The notes under the pieces are model-generated. The model ran no database searches and had not been told where the DNA came from. It saw only the letters and a program-made list of their open reading frames with translations. The translations under genes were made by a program, and so were the position numbers. From Glandiceps talaboti (Eukaryota; Hemichordata; Enteropneusta; Spengelidae), in the NCBI RefSeq assembly GCF_964340395.1, contig NC_135554.1, forward strand, positions 20,135,592-20,199,591: DNA of 64,000 nucleotides. The letters are read 5' to 3'. Below are positions 31,902 to 45,260 of this stretch, one piece after another (position 1 is the first letter of the stretch; each line of letters starts with the position of its first letter).

Positions 31902-33051
31902 ATGTTATGTACATACTTCAATACCAATTGTCGCAAAAATAAATGTCTTTAATTTTTAAAGTACCAGAAAGTTACAAATGGAACAGATGCAAACAGGTAA
32001 ATTAGGGATTCTTGTCTGTCGGTCTTCCATGTCATATCATCATATGCTCCTAGCTGCTTGCACTTTGTCAATGTTAATCAAGAACTCTTCAATGTCATTC
32101 AATAAGAAAATCTTGCCGCTGGGTTTGAATTATGTAGAGATGTAATAACATGGAGAAGTTTATAAGTTTGATTTAACTATAACCATAGAGGGTATATATA
32201 GTGGAAACAACTTCTTGATTTAATGACTGTTATTATCTGAACAAAATATCAGAATCAAGCAAGGTACTGATTACACGCCTGGGGTTAAAACATATATTTA
32301 GACCATTGATTAATGTAGTATTTCATGTAAAATAGAAAGCATAATATCTAACGTTTATTTGTCCTGTTTATTGATCAAGTACACCTGAGTGATTTCCACC
32401 AAAATTAGGTCTTAGAATAGATTCCTAGTTATTAAGTTTCTTGTGTTTTATTTCCAGAAATTGTGATAGATCAACCGTATAAAAAATATCCACTGTCCAT
32501 ATACAACATATAATAAAGTAGCGCCACTATCACAGACACAAGTGTACAAGTAAACGCTGTATCTGCACATTTGTAAATATCTGTACCTGCAATTCATTAG
32601 AATTGATACGACGCCAAGAACTGATCCTGTTGATCAAGGTGAATAATACTCCAGCTGGGCTTTACCCTAAAACGACATTTCAATAAACCTACGTACATCA
32701 AAACAACTCTGAATTAGACGCTTTGCATTAATCAACGCATTGTGATTCGTGGGTTGTATTTGGAAACATGGGACAGCATATCTCCGTATTACGTTATCAC
32801 ACAATGGAGTCAAACCCACTAGTCTTAATTAAGTATTCATCTTTTGAGACGATGACACGGTATGCAATGTACCTACTAAATACTTGACTTCCTGGCAACG
32901 GTGACACGTTGACATAAGAACACATTCCGTGCAGTGTGACCATCAACTGCTATGGTAAAGGCGACACCTCGTATCAATATATATTATCAACGTACCATTG
33001 CACGACGGATTAAACCGACACTTTATTAGTTAAACCAGATTTAAACTGAAT
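31902..33051. other. 1.15 kb without recognisable features
   Basis: AT-rich DNA with no gene or repeat recognised. Confidence 0.5.
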
Positions 33052-34202
33052 GCCCCCCGTAAGGGAATCACTAATTAAGCAAATAACTCATTAAACTAAA
33101 AAAAACTATGGTAACAGGCGTTGTTTTTGGACAAGCGTGCTTTCTTAGGTTAATGTATGTAAGAGTGTATGATACTGCTTAATTACTGAATATCGTTCAT
33201 TATTCAAAATACTCATTAAAGGAAAAAGTTGTAGCAACAAACTTCATAGGACAGGTGCGTATTATTATGGTTGATGTACGTATCATATTATACGAAATTT
33301 GAAGCTTGCATTTTTAAGATACAACTTAGTTACCTAAAATAATTAATTATGCAAATTTTTCATTAAAACTAAGCTATATAAAAGATTTTATAGGACATAT
33401 CCGCTTTGTTATGGTTAATGTATGTACTAAATTGTATTGAAATTGAAGTATGCAGTCTAAAGATATAGCCTAATTACCGAAAATCATTAATTATGCAAAT
33501 TATTCATTAACACTGTAAGGTACATCAACTAACTTTATAGGACATACACAAATTTGTCATGGTTAATGTATGTACTGAATTGTATTGAAATGAAGTATGC
33601 AGTCGTAAGATATAGCCTAATTACCAAGAATAATTAATTATGCAAATGATAACACTGAAAGGTACACCAACAAGCTTTACAGGACATATGTGATTGTTAT
33701 GGTTAACATGTGTACTGAATTATATTGGAATTGAAGTATGTATTCTTAAGATATACCCTAATTACCGAAAATCATTAATTATGCAAATTATTCATTAACA
33801 CTGTACGATGCATCAACAAACTTGATAGGACATATGTGTTTTCTTATGGTTAACGTATGTACTAAATTATGTTAAATTTGAAGTATGTATTCTTAAGATA
33901 TAGCCTAATTACCAAAAATAATTAATTATGCAAATTATTCATTAACGCTGTAAGATACATCAACGAATTTTATGGGACAAATGTATGTTGTTATGTTGAA
34001 CGAATGTACTAAATTATATTGAAATTGAAGTATGCAGTCTTAAGATATTGCATAATTAGTTGATTTCATTAACATGCAAATTTCTCTAATTAAACATTAA
34101 CAGATGTGGCTCAAAACCTAATCAGGTCTAGCTATTACCCTAAAAATTATATATCCCAAATTTCATTACAATTGAGCCAGCCGATTTTTAGAAAATGGTG
34201 AC

Positions 34203-34245
<43 letters not shown>

Positions 34246-34292
34246 CACATTCCCCTTTGAATACCTCCCGTACCCTTACGGGAGGTAAAAAA
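33052..34292 (+). mobile_element. tandem-repeat transposon, pearl/Helentron-associated type
   Basis: The left boundary carries GCCCCCCGTAAGGGAA (from 33053). The right boundary carries a perfect 10-bp hairpin, ACCTCCCGTA/TACGGGAGGT with a 4-base loop (34265-34288), followed by an A run. The left end is an inverted match to the right stem (CCCTTACGGG). Between them are seven direct units of about 145 bp, anchored on GGAC at 33129, 33249, 33393, 33540, 33682, 33828 and 33975. A short unique stretch (34085-34200) and an (ACAG)n microsatellite (34203-34245) follow. This order, tandem core then tetranucleotide run then terminal hairpin, is the known layout of pearl elements and Helentron-associated non-autonomous elements. 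Assignment to that class is inference, as no Rep/helicase is present. Confidence 0.75.
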
Positions 34293-34362
34293 AAATTGTG
34301 AAGAGTAGACTAAGTGATAGTTCGTAACAGCCGTTGCAACGCAAACACATATGTATACGACG

Positions 34363-34790
<428 letters not shown>

Positions 34791-34792
34791 CA

Positions 34793-35013
34793 TACATAGA
34801 AACGCATATGGAATTTATAAATCAGTCCGTATAGATAGCTGTTAAATCCGACGTTTCGAATAAATATTCTTTTTCAAAGGAAAAATCGGCGAGATACAGA
34901 ACATTTCTGTATCTCGCCGATTTTTCCTTCGAAAAAGAATATTTATTCGAAACGTCGGATTTAACAGCTATTTATACGGACTGATTTATAAGTTCCATAT
35001 GTATTTCTTTGTA
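34793..35013. mobile_element. near-perfect 220-bp palindrome, MITE-like
   Basis: Two arms of about 98-110 bp are reverse complements with only a handful of mismatches, around a 3-base loop at 34902-34904 (ACAGAA-CAT-TTCTGT). Outer ends read CATATGGAA at 34805 and TTCCATATG ending at 35001. Blocks such as TCGGCGAGATACAGA and ACGTTTCGAATAAATATTC occur in both arms. CATA arrays flank it closely on both sides. It has no coding capacity. It could be a fold-back transposable element inserted in a CATA array, or a recently formed inverted duplication. Confidence 0.85.
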
Positions 35014-35038
35014 CTACAGTCCTAGCAGCATTATATTT

Positions 35039-35040
<2 letters not shown>

Positions 35041-35070
<30 letters not shown>

Positions 35071-35238
35071 CATACATACATACATACATACATACATACA
35101 CACACACATGCATACATACATACATACATACATACATACATACATACATACATACATACATGCATACATACATACATGCATACATACATACATACATACA
35201 TACATACATACATACATACATACATACATACACACATA
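35041..35238. repeat. (CATA)n microsatellite
   Basis: About 49 units with CACA and CATG variants. It begins 28 bp after the palindrome. Confidence 0.98.
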
Positions 35239-36717
35239 CCGTATTTTGACGAAGAAAAACGTTTAAGACAGGTTGAACTCCAAGAAGCGATTTCAAAAGA
35301 AACTGATAGAATTCCTCACGGATAATTTCATCGAAGGTTTGAATGAAACATACAAACTAGGATATTCATAATTTGACCGTCTCAGTAATTAAAGGCCAGG
35401 GCGATTTACTTTGGAAGCAAATTAACTTGTAAGATGTTGTATGGTTTCTCGGGAAATATAATAATTATGGTTCGACAACCTTACAAATGTCATTTATTCT
35501 GAATGCACTCAGTTGAGGTTCTTATAATTTCATCATTGCATGTCTGCACTGGTAAATGTGAAGAATATAACAATTCTCCCGGGAAATGGATAACCATTTG
35601 TGAATAAATTTAATATATTATAGATGGTGCCTGAGGTTACAATGACGATAATTGCTAACAAGGTGCAAAGAATTTCTATAATCAGTCCACCTATCTGTCA
35701 CCTACAATGTTATTAACATTTGATTAATTATGGGCTTTTCATTACTTTATATTATCAATGAAAGTAAAAAGAGACGGAGTGACATGTGAGTAGGGACATG
35801 TTCTGCCGTATAATTTACTTCGTGGTTGGTTAGGTATTCCTACATGAATTAATGGTTACCCTGTTCATTCGGGTATAGGTAGATGGCATGACAGATTTGA
35901 CAGTTTATGTTTGACGTGGTCACGCCAATTACGTTTCTTCAGAATTAATTGGCATCCTGACAACCCAGATCATCAACTCTACTCCCCGATGTCCAATATT
36001 CCTGTTTTAATTTGTGTTTAGTTCTCAATAACTAACTACGAACTGCGAAGAGGTCCTAATTATGTGTTGCCTTTGAACAACATAGGTATAGACTATAATG
36101 GTGAAACGTTCCTCTCCTTGTTCTATGCACTCATGTGGTATTTTAATAGTATGCGTTAAATGATACCATGCCGTACATATGTATTTTTCCAATACTTTTT
36201 CAAGAATTCTTTGAATTTTATTATTTCAGCCCACATCCAGTTTTTAATGACCGGAAATATACTTGGTCACAGGTAAAATGTCTCAAATTGCTGTATGTTC
36301 AAAAACAGTGTGCCAACTTTGTTAACTTCTTGAAGGCGCCAAAGATACAATCGCTTCCCTTTGAATCGAGCTTAAGAATCAAACGTACGAAGCGTTTAAA
36401 ACTCTATATTGAGATCTTTGTAATATATGAGACTAAGATTTTCAACCATAAATGCATTTTGTTGTTGGGAAGGGAAGATGAACTTAATGATTAGACGTTC
36501 ACAATATAAAACAATAGTAAAGACTCACCAGTTGTCGCCTATCGATTAAATTGTCTTCATTTTGACAAACAAATTGACACAAAATAGAAAAATGGTCAAA
36601 CGTCCCTTGGTGCCATCTCATATAAATATGAAGGTACAAATATATTAAGTATGATAGCGCGCGAACGATTGTCAATGACCGTTTACAATGGTTTCAGATT
36701 TAAGTATCTCCTGTATA
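35239..36717. other. 1.5 kb without a supported gene
   Basis: AT-rich DNA. The plus frame at 36168-36494 has no recognisable domain. Confidence 0.5.
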
Positions 36718-36875
36718 TGAATGTATGTATGTATGTATGTATGTATGTATGTATGTATGTATGTATGTATGTATGTATGTATGTATGTATGTATGTATGT
36801 ATGTATGTATTTCTGTATGTATGTATGTATGTATGTATGTATGTATGTATGTGTCTGTGCATGCGTGTGCATGCA

Positions 36876-36932
<57 letters not shown>

Positions 36933-36942
36933 GTGCGTGTGA
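36718..36942. repeat. (TATG)n and (GT)n microsatellites
   Basis: About 33 TATG units with one TTTC interruption, a GTGCATGC-rich junction, then a GT run of about 50 bp (about 36879-36930). Confidence 0.98.
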
Positions 36943-39395
36943 ATGTACAGTACGTAAATATATGTTTCTCTAAGTCCATCTAAATTGTTACTATGGCTGA
37001 TTCACTCTGGTTTCAACACATGAACCCAGACAGTCGTCCCATATTGACACTTCATCTTAAACATTACTGGATCAACAAAGGATGAAACCGTGACGCATAT
37101 GTTTCTTGTTTAATATAGAGAGTAATGAAGAATGATACATCACTTGTGATGTCGAAAATGACATCCTCCAGGCACCACTGAATCTGATAACCTTTGCTTT
37201 AAATGATTGAATTCATCGTGTACCATATGAAATATTCCACGTTAAGCTACAAATTAAAACTGGCAGCATCAATATCATGTGGTCTACCTGCTAGAACCTC
37301 GGGCAATTGTGCTAACTTTTAAAAGCGACCGTAGGTCACATACCCGATGGTTTTTCTGCGCTCCATAAAAACTGTGGACAGCGGTACCATTCTCCGCCTT
37401 TTGTTCGTTAACCTTCAGAGCGAAGATTGAAGGTTGTACTACAACTACAAGACTACTGTATCATGGGGAGTTGAGGAAATCGGAGATTTCTTACAACTTA
37501 CAACACATTTGACAGTTCCACTAATTTACATTTGACATCGAAATGCATAGAGGGGAAGGATACCTAGTTGGTAACATTGTATGAGACTCATCGTACTATC
37601 GTACTGGCCGTACTATGTTTACTTTCCAATTTACTCTCCATCTGCAAAATAATTATGCACAGCTGGTGTTCGCTCAACTCAGAAGCCAAACCAAATGGTT
37701 CATGCGCAGAAAAAAAACTAACAAATGCCATTTTGACTGCATTTGTCATCTGTGCTCTGAACGTTTGCTATTTCTAGAAACTTGATTAGGGAAAATGTAA
37801 GGTTCCATGAATTGGCTTAGACCCATACAAACGAGATAAGTGATTAGGTCTATGATTGACACCTCGTTTTCAAACTACACAGTTTATGTAAAATCAGTAT
37901 TCTTTCTCTCAATATGTCTACTAAAGGAAATAATTCATTTGAGGTAATATTTAGGAATTCTAATAAAAGAAGAGATTAGATAGAAATATATTAAGATTAA
38001 AGAGATTTATGAGGCATTGGGAGAAGAATAGAAGAATACAGTTATGTACTAATAATTGGATTTTACTCTTTCAACCTTTGTAACCAATTACAGACGACAC
38101 ATTGGAGTCAGCTGAACATAAAAAAAACTAAGCGTGGCAAACGTTGTAATTGGGCATGCAAAAGGAAGTTTATTTCCCGAAGGTTGTATAACTTGTTCAG
38201 GTAGTAGAAGAAAGTTCAAAGGTTCACTGCTGAAGTCTAGATAACTTTTAAAAAATGCTAGGATTCATATCAAAGTTAAGTCAGTATGAAAAACGTTACT
38301 TGTTGAAATAATACATACAGTAAGTGTCATCTCTACAAAGCATCACAATTCCTCCAACCAACCACTATCTAACAGAGATAAGATTCCATACGTATTTTAA
38401 AAGGGGTTGTGGCTTAACGTCAAGTGAAGCCGGGAGTATTTCGATGGATTTCCATGAAACACAGGAAAACAATTGTTCCTCTTGACGAAACTCAGGATAT
38501 TATTCCCACAAGCTGACATAATCTCGCGGTCTAAGTTTGTATGATTTCCTGACTTACAATAGCATAAATTGCTAAACGCCGAAAAAAGTGAGGTAGAAAT
38601 GAATTGTCTAATCAACCGAAAATCTTATCATAGAAAGTAGTAGACCATTACATCCAAAGCTTGCTCATTTGACTCGTAAGACATGTAAGATCAATGCAGT
38701 CATGCCACAATGTTTTCAAAAGGGGATCGACGTTTTCTAAACCCCTGTCTACACACGTATGTTAGCGTTAATGCAACTGTGATTAGCTAAATAGAATTGT
38801 ATTGCATTCAAAATGACAAAAGTGAACACACGGTCAAAATACTCATTACACGCGAGTTTAGGAAAATTGTGTCTTGATTTTGTATTGGGTGCAGTTAATC
38901 ACAAGGTTACCAACATTAGCTATTTCCTAGTGTACATGTTTTATGTGTGGCTGAATTGACCTTTATGAACATAACCTCGGGCCATTGCTCGGAGTAATGG
39001 ACAATGTTCTGTACACTCGATGTATCTCATGAAATGGTGTTCTATGGAACTGAATGCGATGAATCGTTTTGCAATTTCTTTACCTACAATATATGAATTC
39101 ACAATCAGTCACGTATGTACATGTGTCATCTGTAAAATTGCTTTCTTTCGTAATGAGATGTAGCACATATTGCGTTCAAGGTCTTTTGCTAGGAGGAAGT
39201 CTTTTTCCCCAGCTCTAGTAAACATGTTGCATACTATCGAGACCTTGCCATAAAACACGGGCACGCCTCTTTCTACCTGAATGTCTTTTAATATTAGTGT
39301 CACGTCCAATCCTTTAATAGCGCTGAAAATATTGAGGTCACTGGCCCCTAAACCTTTACACGTTTAGGAGCTATTTCGTCATGAATTAAAGGGCA
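36943..39395. other. 2.4 kb without a supported gene
   Basis: Two minus-strand frames look somewhat protein-like (38397-38615 and 39109-39309) but have no recognisable domain and no complete splice context. No other features were identified. Confidence 0.45.
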
Positions 39396-39980
39396 CGGTT
39401 GTTTGTCCAAGAAACCCTAGTTGCCTATCTAGCCAATGTAGCTAAATTAGTTTTTAAACCATTAACAGGTGCCGCTCCTATTTACATCACTGACATGCTC
39501 ACACCTTGAGCTACTACTCATAATTTAAGGGGGGATAACATATTGAAAATTCCAAGAGTTCATACCACCAAATACGGCTTGCACTCTTTTTCGTATCAGG
39601 CACCAGTAATTTGGAACAAACTGAGTAATGATTTAAGGATGGCTGATAATCTAACGCATTTTAAACGTACAATTAAGCAAGGCAATGTCTGTCAACCCCT
39701 ATTTTACTTGTAATGTAGTGTTGTTGGACGACTTAATACTCCTTCGCAATGTGATTTCCATCATTTATTTATCAGCTGTAGATTTTAATGTTGATTGAGT
39801 CTTTGTTGTTGGTTTGTTTTGTTTGGTATATAAGTTTTTATTGTGATGTGTTTTTTTTATCTTCCTGACGGTTTTACTGTAGTATTTATTTATATTTTAC
39901 ATCTCGGATGTATTAGCACGTCTGTGCTACTTTTAAAACCGAGTATAAATAAAATAATAAATAAAATAAATAAAAATAAA
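39396..39980 (+). mobile_element. 5'-truncated non-LTR retrotransposon (CR1/L2-like)
   Basis: This holds the last part of an ORF2 reading frame (see the pseudogene entry), about 225 bp of 3' UTR, and an A-rich tail of AATAA/AAATA words at 39945-39980. Just before the tail, CTCGG at 39903 pairs with CCGAG at 39939. AGCAC and GTGCT (39916-39929) form an inner hairpin with a GTCT loop. A conserved 3' stem-loop next to a short A-rich repeat tail is typical of LINE 3' ends recognised by their reverse transcriptase. Truncation at the 5' end is the usual result of incomplete reverse transcription. The clade is inferred from the C-terminal sequence only. Confidence 0.85.
39402..39713 (+). pseudogene. 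ORF2 C-terminal fragment of a LINE
   Basis: In one frame the sequence reads the familiar C-terminal region of CR1/L2-type ORF2 proteins. KLVFKPLTGAAPIYITDML (residues near 39440-39500) corresponds to the usual ALTGxAPxYIxDLL block. LHSFSYQAPVIWNKLSNDLR (39580-39640) corresponds to the RSFSxxAPxLWNxLPxxLR block. NLTHFKRTIKQ follows and the frame ends at TAA 39711-39713. A TGA within the frame at about 39507-39509 interrupts it, where related proteins often have Arg (CGA). The preserved motif lies downstream of the reverse transcriptase domain, which is missing. Without the endonuclease and RT domains this copy cannot be active. Confidence 0.85.
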
Positions 39981-40494
39981 TCTATAACTGACGGCAAAAC
40001 TATCTTTTTTTAAACACTGTGTCATTACCCTCGTTTTACAATGAACATATTATACAGACTCCTTTGGCCTAAAAATATAAACCCTAAACGTTTTGTTACG
40101 TATTCGAGAAAAAAATTATAAAATCGCAAAAATTGTGTGAAGTCTCACAAGAAATAGTGGATGCGGAAACTGGCACCAACAAAGACAAAATAAAACTGTT
40201 CTTCCAATCAGTAATGGCTGTACATCTGATAGGAAGAAATAAGCAACACAGAGACCATTTGGAAAACAATGGATAACCTGAACTAGACACTCACACAGAA
40301 AAAATATATGATAAAGTAAAATAAAAAATCTACCTCCCCACCTATTCTAAAATTGAACGTAATCGGAATCACGCCATTTTTTATTAGGCCTTAGTATAAA
40401 AGGTATACGCCATTTGAATTTAGTAAAACATGCGTTCGAAGTGTTTAGGAATATTATTAATTAGTATTTTGTATGGCTTACGTACATATATGGC

Positions 40495-40533
<39 letters not shown>

Positions 40534-43500
40534 AATCGCCTTACTACATTGTAATTTCGAAAAATGTGAACATTGAAGTATTTGGTTGCTTCTAACAATT
40601 ACATGTTCCTGGTAAATGATCGGTAAAATCTGTACTCATCATATGGTGTTCTGTCAGTTTTGTTATGGTTGACAATCGTATGTGTACGGATTTTACAGCT
40701 ACTGATCAATAATAAGATGATGGTTTTATAACTCGGGAGATTTTCATTTATTTGATCTCCATGTAACAGAGTTGCTATGATCATGCGACGACAGGCAATA
40801 ATTTTGATGCCCATTTTTATTTGTATAATAGATGTGAATAGCAGTGACGTAAGTCGAGAAAAGTATGTGATGTCTTTCGCAAATGACTGTGAAAACCTTC
40901 AAATGATGTGCTGAAGCCTGTTTCCATACCAGTTAAAAATTTTGTTTTTTTAATGATGTAAGCATTAAGCGGCACAACAGGTTAATAACTTATCGTGTTT
41001 TCAAAATGGTTGCCATGTGAACGTTCTCACTACAAGAGCAACGATTTTGTAAAGCCTGACATGTACATTGATACACAGTCAAATTTTCCAAGATTTACAA
41101 TTTGCTGAAACGTAAATATATGTGGTTACCAACACTTAAAGCACATTATTAGTCCACCGATTCACGTACGCGCGCCTCTGAGTCCCACGCTATGGAAACC
41201 TGATCAGTTACTAAGGACGCTCAAACAAACCTTGTTTTTGATCATAAATCTGCATGGTTTACAAAGAATTCCGCCTAAGTAAAGTCACTCTGGCGCCATG
41301 CAAATGAGCCAATGTAATATGGTTGTCGGACTTAGGGATGTAACACCATGCATATCACGACACCATGCACCGTCTTTGTCAAAGAACAAAAATGCACATC
41401 ATTCGGACATGCATCTTTAACGAACACTGTAATTGTTAAGATAATATTGTACAGGAAATATATATAGTGGGAGCTAATGATAGCGACTTGTCTTAAATCC
41501 AGGCACACACAACAAGAACATTTAAATATAACTCTTCCTTTTTTTACCCAAATAACAAAAATAGATAAATTGGATTACTTTACAATATGCAATCATAAAC
41601 AGCAACGATTTTGCAGTGCAGGCTAATTGAGGCAGAAAAATAGCTCGAAACTGTTTCCTAGTATAGGTTCTTTGCAGCATTAGAGAATTGAAAATGACAC
41701 AATTTGAGGACATTAATAGATAGCTAAATACAAACTAAGTTGAAAACGGTTACAATCCTATTTTATTTTATATTATATTTCTGGTTTCTATATTTGCATA
41801 TTCAGATTAGATTAGTTTAGAATGATGTAATGAAATCTTTAAATTTGCTTTCACTTTGAATGAAAACGTACATTTGGCCTAAGTTGTGCTCTTTGACCGA
41901 AAGACTATTAATTTTGAAATATGAATTGTGGATCATATGCAAGCATCAAGTAAGTTTAACCTTTTGACGATAAACAATTTGATTCAAAAGACGGCAGTGA
42001 ATATTACCATGCATACATTAAGATCTGCAAGAATAAATTCCCCTCTAAAAGATCACCTACTCTACGATGGTACTCTATTCATATGAGCAAAATAAAGCAT
42101 TGATTTTATTCATAGCACGATCCCAGACTTTCTTTGGACTCTTATGTTCAACTCGAAGCAAAGATCTGACTCTATTACACTTATTTTGAGAAACGTCTAG
42201 AAAAAGCCTCCAGCACACTGTGACTTCCATTTAATGCAATGCAGATTAATCTGAACTGCCCCTGGCTCTTTTTTTGATGTCATGAGCATAAAGAGGTGTC
42301 TCACTTGTAATTTGCAAGTATATTCAAAGGAGCTGAAAATAGAAGCTGGAAGCTAACTGTTAACCGTATAGGTGATACATCGTGCAAAGGACACATGTAA
42401 AGAAGCCTCCTTTGATATTAAGGTTCATGAGATTCATATTTTTTTCTATTTTGAGTCAGAAATATTAATACTAATCTTAACTGGACGCTATGTTGTTTAC
42501 AATAATACCAGTGTTTTAATGACTATGCACTTGTAATTTTCAAGCAAGGCGTACAGAAATATAGAAACTGGTTATAACAAATGGGCAAACTTGATATAAC
42601 TGTTGTCTTTGCCTTTGACGATTGTTGCTTTAAAAATTTGCAAATTTATTATCATATGACATAATCATGACGAAAATCGAAGTATAATATTGCAGGGAGA
42701 AATCGCTAATTCCACCAATATTAAGTTTAAAACTAAGTACACTTATCCAAAAATAGTCGTAAAAGTGTTGTATATTTTTCTGACATTTTAACGTTTAAAT
42801 AATTCACAAATTTCCCTTTTTATTCACTAGCAATGTTTAATATAATGTGCATATTAAAGACGATAATGATTTCATTAGACAGTCAGTTAATTCGGTATAT
42901 TTCACAAGTTACACAATATCCTTATGCAAGCATCATAAGTTACCAAGGTGATAACGCACAAGCAGCTTGAGCGTTATAACGTTTGTAAAGCATTTGATCT
43001 ACAAAGCTGATGAACATTTTTGTTCAAGCATCATAATGCTTTGCTACGGTAGGATTGGAAAACATATTAAACTAAGGTGTTTACATGAATATCGCAAATC
43101 TTCGAAAGTAGAAATGACATGTAGCTGGCACATGACAATTTACCACTTAGTAACACACTATTACCAATGTCTAGGGTTAGAGTTTTCAAAATTATAACAC
43201 ATTCCTTACTAATGACAGTCATTTTCACATTACAAGCGGTTTTAGGCTTGTCAATATTGTTAGGATAAGCAAACGAAGTATTATGTAAGTAATTACAGGA
43301 AGAGGGGAATATTTACCGTAGTGCCATGGAACTTATCATGACAGAGATTTTCATATTTCACGTCACACATCCTCACTCGTACTAATATATCCCATTCGTT
43401 ATTTCTTTATGTTGAAAATATACCGATTTCTTTCATTACGAAATACAGCATCGCTATCAGACATTACATATACAGAGCTAGGGAATCACACAGTCACATG

Positions 43501-44946
43501 AGTAGGCAAGCACATGGCAACCATATGGAATACCTACCTACTTACCCATCCACCCCGTCATTCAGCCATCCACCCACCCACCCACCTACCTAACTAGAAA
43601 TGAGTAACAGTGTGGTTTCTTGACAAGTTCTTTAACACATCCTTAGGCCTCTTGGCACGTCGGCGTCAGCTTGCTTACATCTTGCCGGTTGACCGAATGT
43701 CAGAAGAGTACTTTTTTCCTCAAGAAATGTCAAAGGGATATCACTTACGCATAGAATTAAAGGTATGCCACAAAACTGTCAGGTTTCATATTTGTCAAGT
43801 TATTCAACGTGCAGTAAACGTACTTATAAAGCTAATTCTAGACAACCTTATAATTTATCATTGCAATATGTCTTGTCATAAACCATATCGGATAATTACA
43901 TTTGACACATATCTGTAAAGCTCAGATAAAAGGTTACAAAACCTGTCCAAGCAGATAGATAACAGAAAATATATTGAACTAATTAATTTGTACGTGATAA
44001 AAAAAGCTATCTCGTGATAAATATATCATTTGTAAGCTGTGCAATGGCAAATAGCCAATGAAATGATTTCAACTTTGTATCTGAAACTTTAATTCATACA
44101 TTGTGATACTTATATTGTTACTGCCTGCTTTTGTTAGTTTTGCAATTCAGTGCATTGCAATGTTAAGTATCTTTTTTATGTTCTGTGACGTACGTATTTT
44201 CTTGAAAATTGCCTAAAACCAATGATCTCAGATAAAACGTTACAAAACTTCTCGATAACCAGGTTGTGTGTATTCTATGTCTCCCTAAAGATTGATAATA
44301 CTCGGTTCTGACCAGGTTATGGAACTAGATATGGATGTGTTTTGATCCCAGTGTTGTTAGAGAATGTATGATGGTATCAGTACACACTTCAGACCTGAAA
44401 AGAAAATGAAAATAGCAACCGCCTATTCCCCATTGACTATGAGATACTAGCTGTAATCTTTGACTTAAGATTACACAGACCTTGGAGAAAATAGCTTGGT
44501 ATGAGTAAGATATAGATTCTATCCTTGCCGCAATAGTAATTACACAGATTAAGCAATTTATTTGCAAAATCCCAGCTTTTACGTCAAAGAGCTTGATTAT
44601 GATTCAGACTAATATAAAATAAAATAAAGTAGAGTTTTAATGAATCCTTGCATCACCAGGGATATTGAAGATGAAACAATTGGCGTCGAGTTACAGATTA
44701 GGAGGTTCTTTGAAGCCACTTTGGTGATGCCATTTCCGCCTAACCATATATTATAACAAGGGGTGTCCTTTGGTCTCGAAATAAAACACTGAATATACTG
44801 TTTTACCTGCTAGAATATCTATTTTTCCTTCGTTTTTAGAAGATTAAACTTAAAAGATTTTTTTTGGAGAGAATATCTTGGATTATTCATTGGTAAAAGG
44901 GTTTCGATCGTACACCACATGGTAACGTATAGTTTGCAAAAAAATC
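39981..44946. other. 5 kb nearly empty of recognisable features
   Basis: One TA run of about 32 bp lies at 40499-40531. A small CCATCC/CACCC-rich patch lies at 43545-43590. The frames at 42967-43197 and 43610-43918 have no recognisable domain. GC-richer words near 41165-41290 are short and unassigned. Confidence 0.45.
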
Positions 44947-45013
44947 CATTAGATTAGATTAGATTAGATTAGATTAGATTAGATTAGATTAGATTAGATT
45001 AGATTAGATTAGA
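44947..45013. repeat. (ATTAG)n pentanucleotide microsatellite
   Basis: About 13 perfect units of GATTA. Confidence 0.97.
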
Positions 45014-45211
45014 GACGGCATAATTATTCCTTTGTACATATTTGTGTTATTTAAGTAATCCACCGAAGTAGCTATAGGTGCATAAACACAGCATTGAATT
45101 TTGTTTGCCGACACCTACTTTGTGTTAATGAAATACATTACATTTGACAGGGCACATTCAAACAATATATCAATATTTTGTCTATATTTTAGCAAATTGA
45201 ATATAACATTT

Positions 45212-45260
45212 CACTTTGATTTGCTTTGCTTTGCTTTGCTTTGATTTGATTTGATTTGAG
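45212..45260. repeat. TTTGC/TTTGA pentanucleotide microsatellite
   Basis: About nine pentanucleotide units. TTTGA flanks a core of TTTGC, so a single-base variant expanded within the array. Confidence 0.93.

Noticed and set aside
33129-34081. Regularly spaced repeats that could suggest a CRISPR-like array
   Set aside because: The units are about 145 bp, the whole unit is repeated with no unique spacers, and the context is eukaryotic. It is a tandem repeat inside a mobile element.
38397-38615. 72-codon minus-strand frame preceded by a TTTTTTCGGCGTTTAG acceptor-like tract
   Set aside because: The acceptor is followed by a second possible AG and the peptide is unrecognised. Evidence is too thin to call an exon.
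39109-39309. 66-codon minus-strand frame that looks protein-like
   Set aside because: No known motif and no acceptor defining its start. It lies next to a LINE fragment and may be transposon debris.
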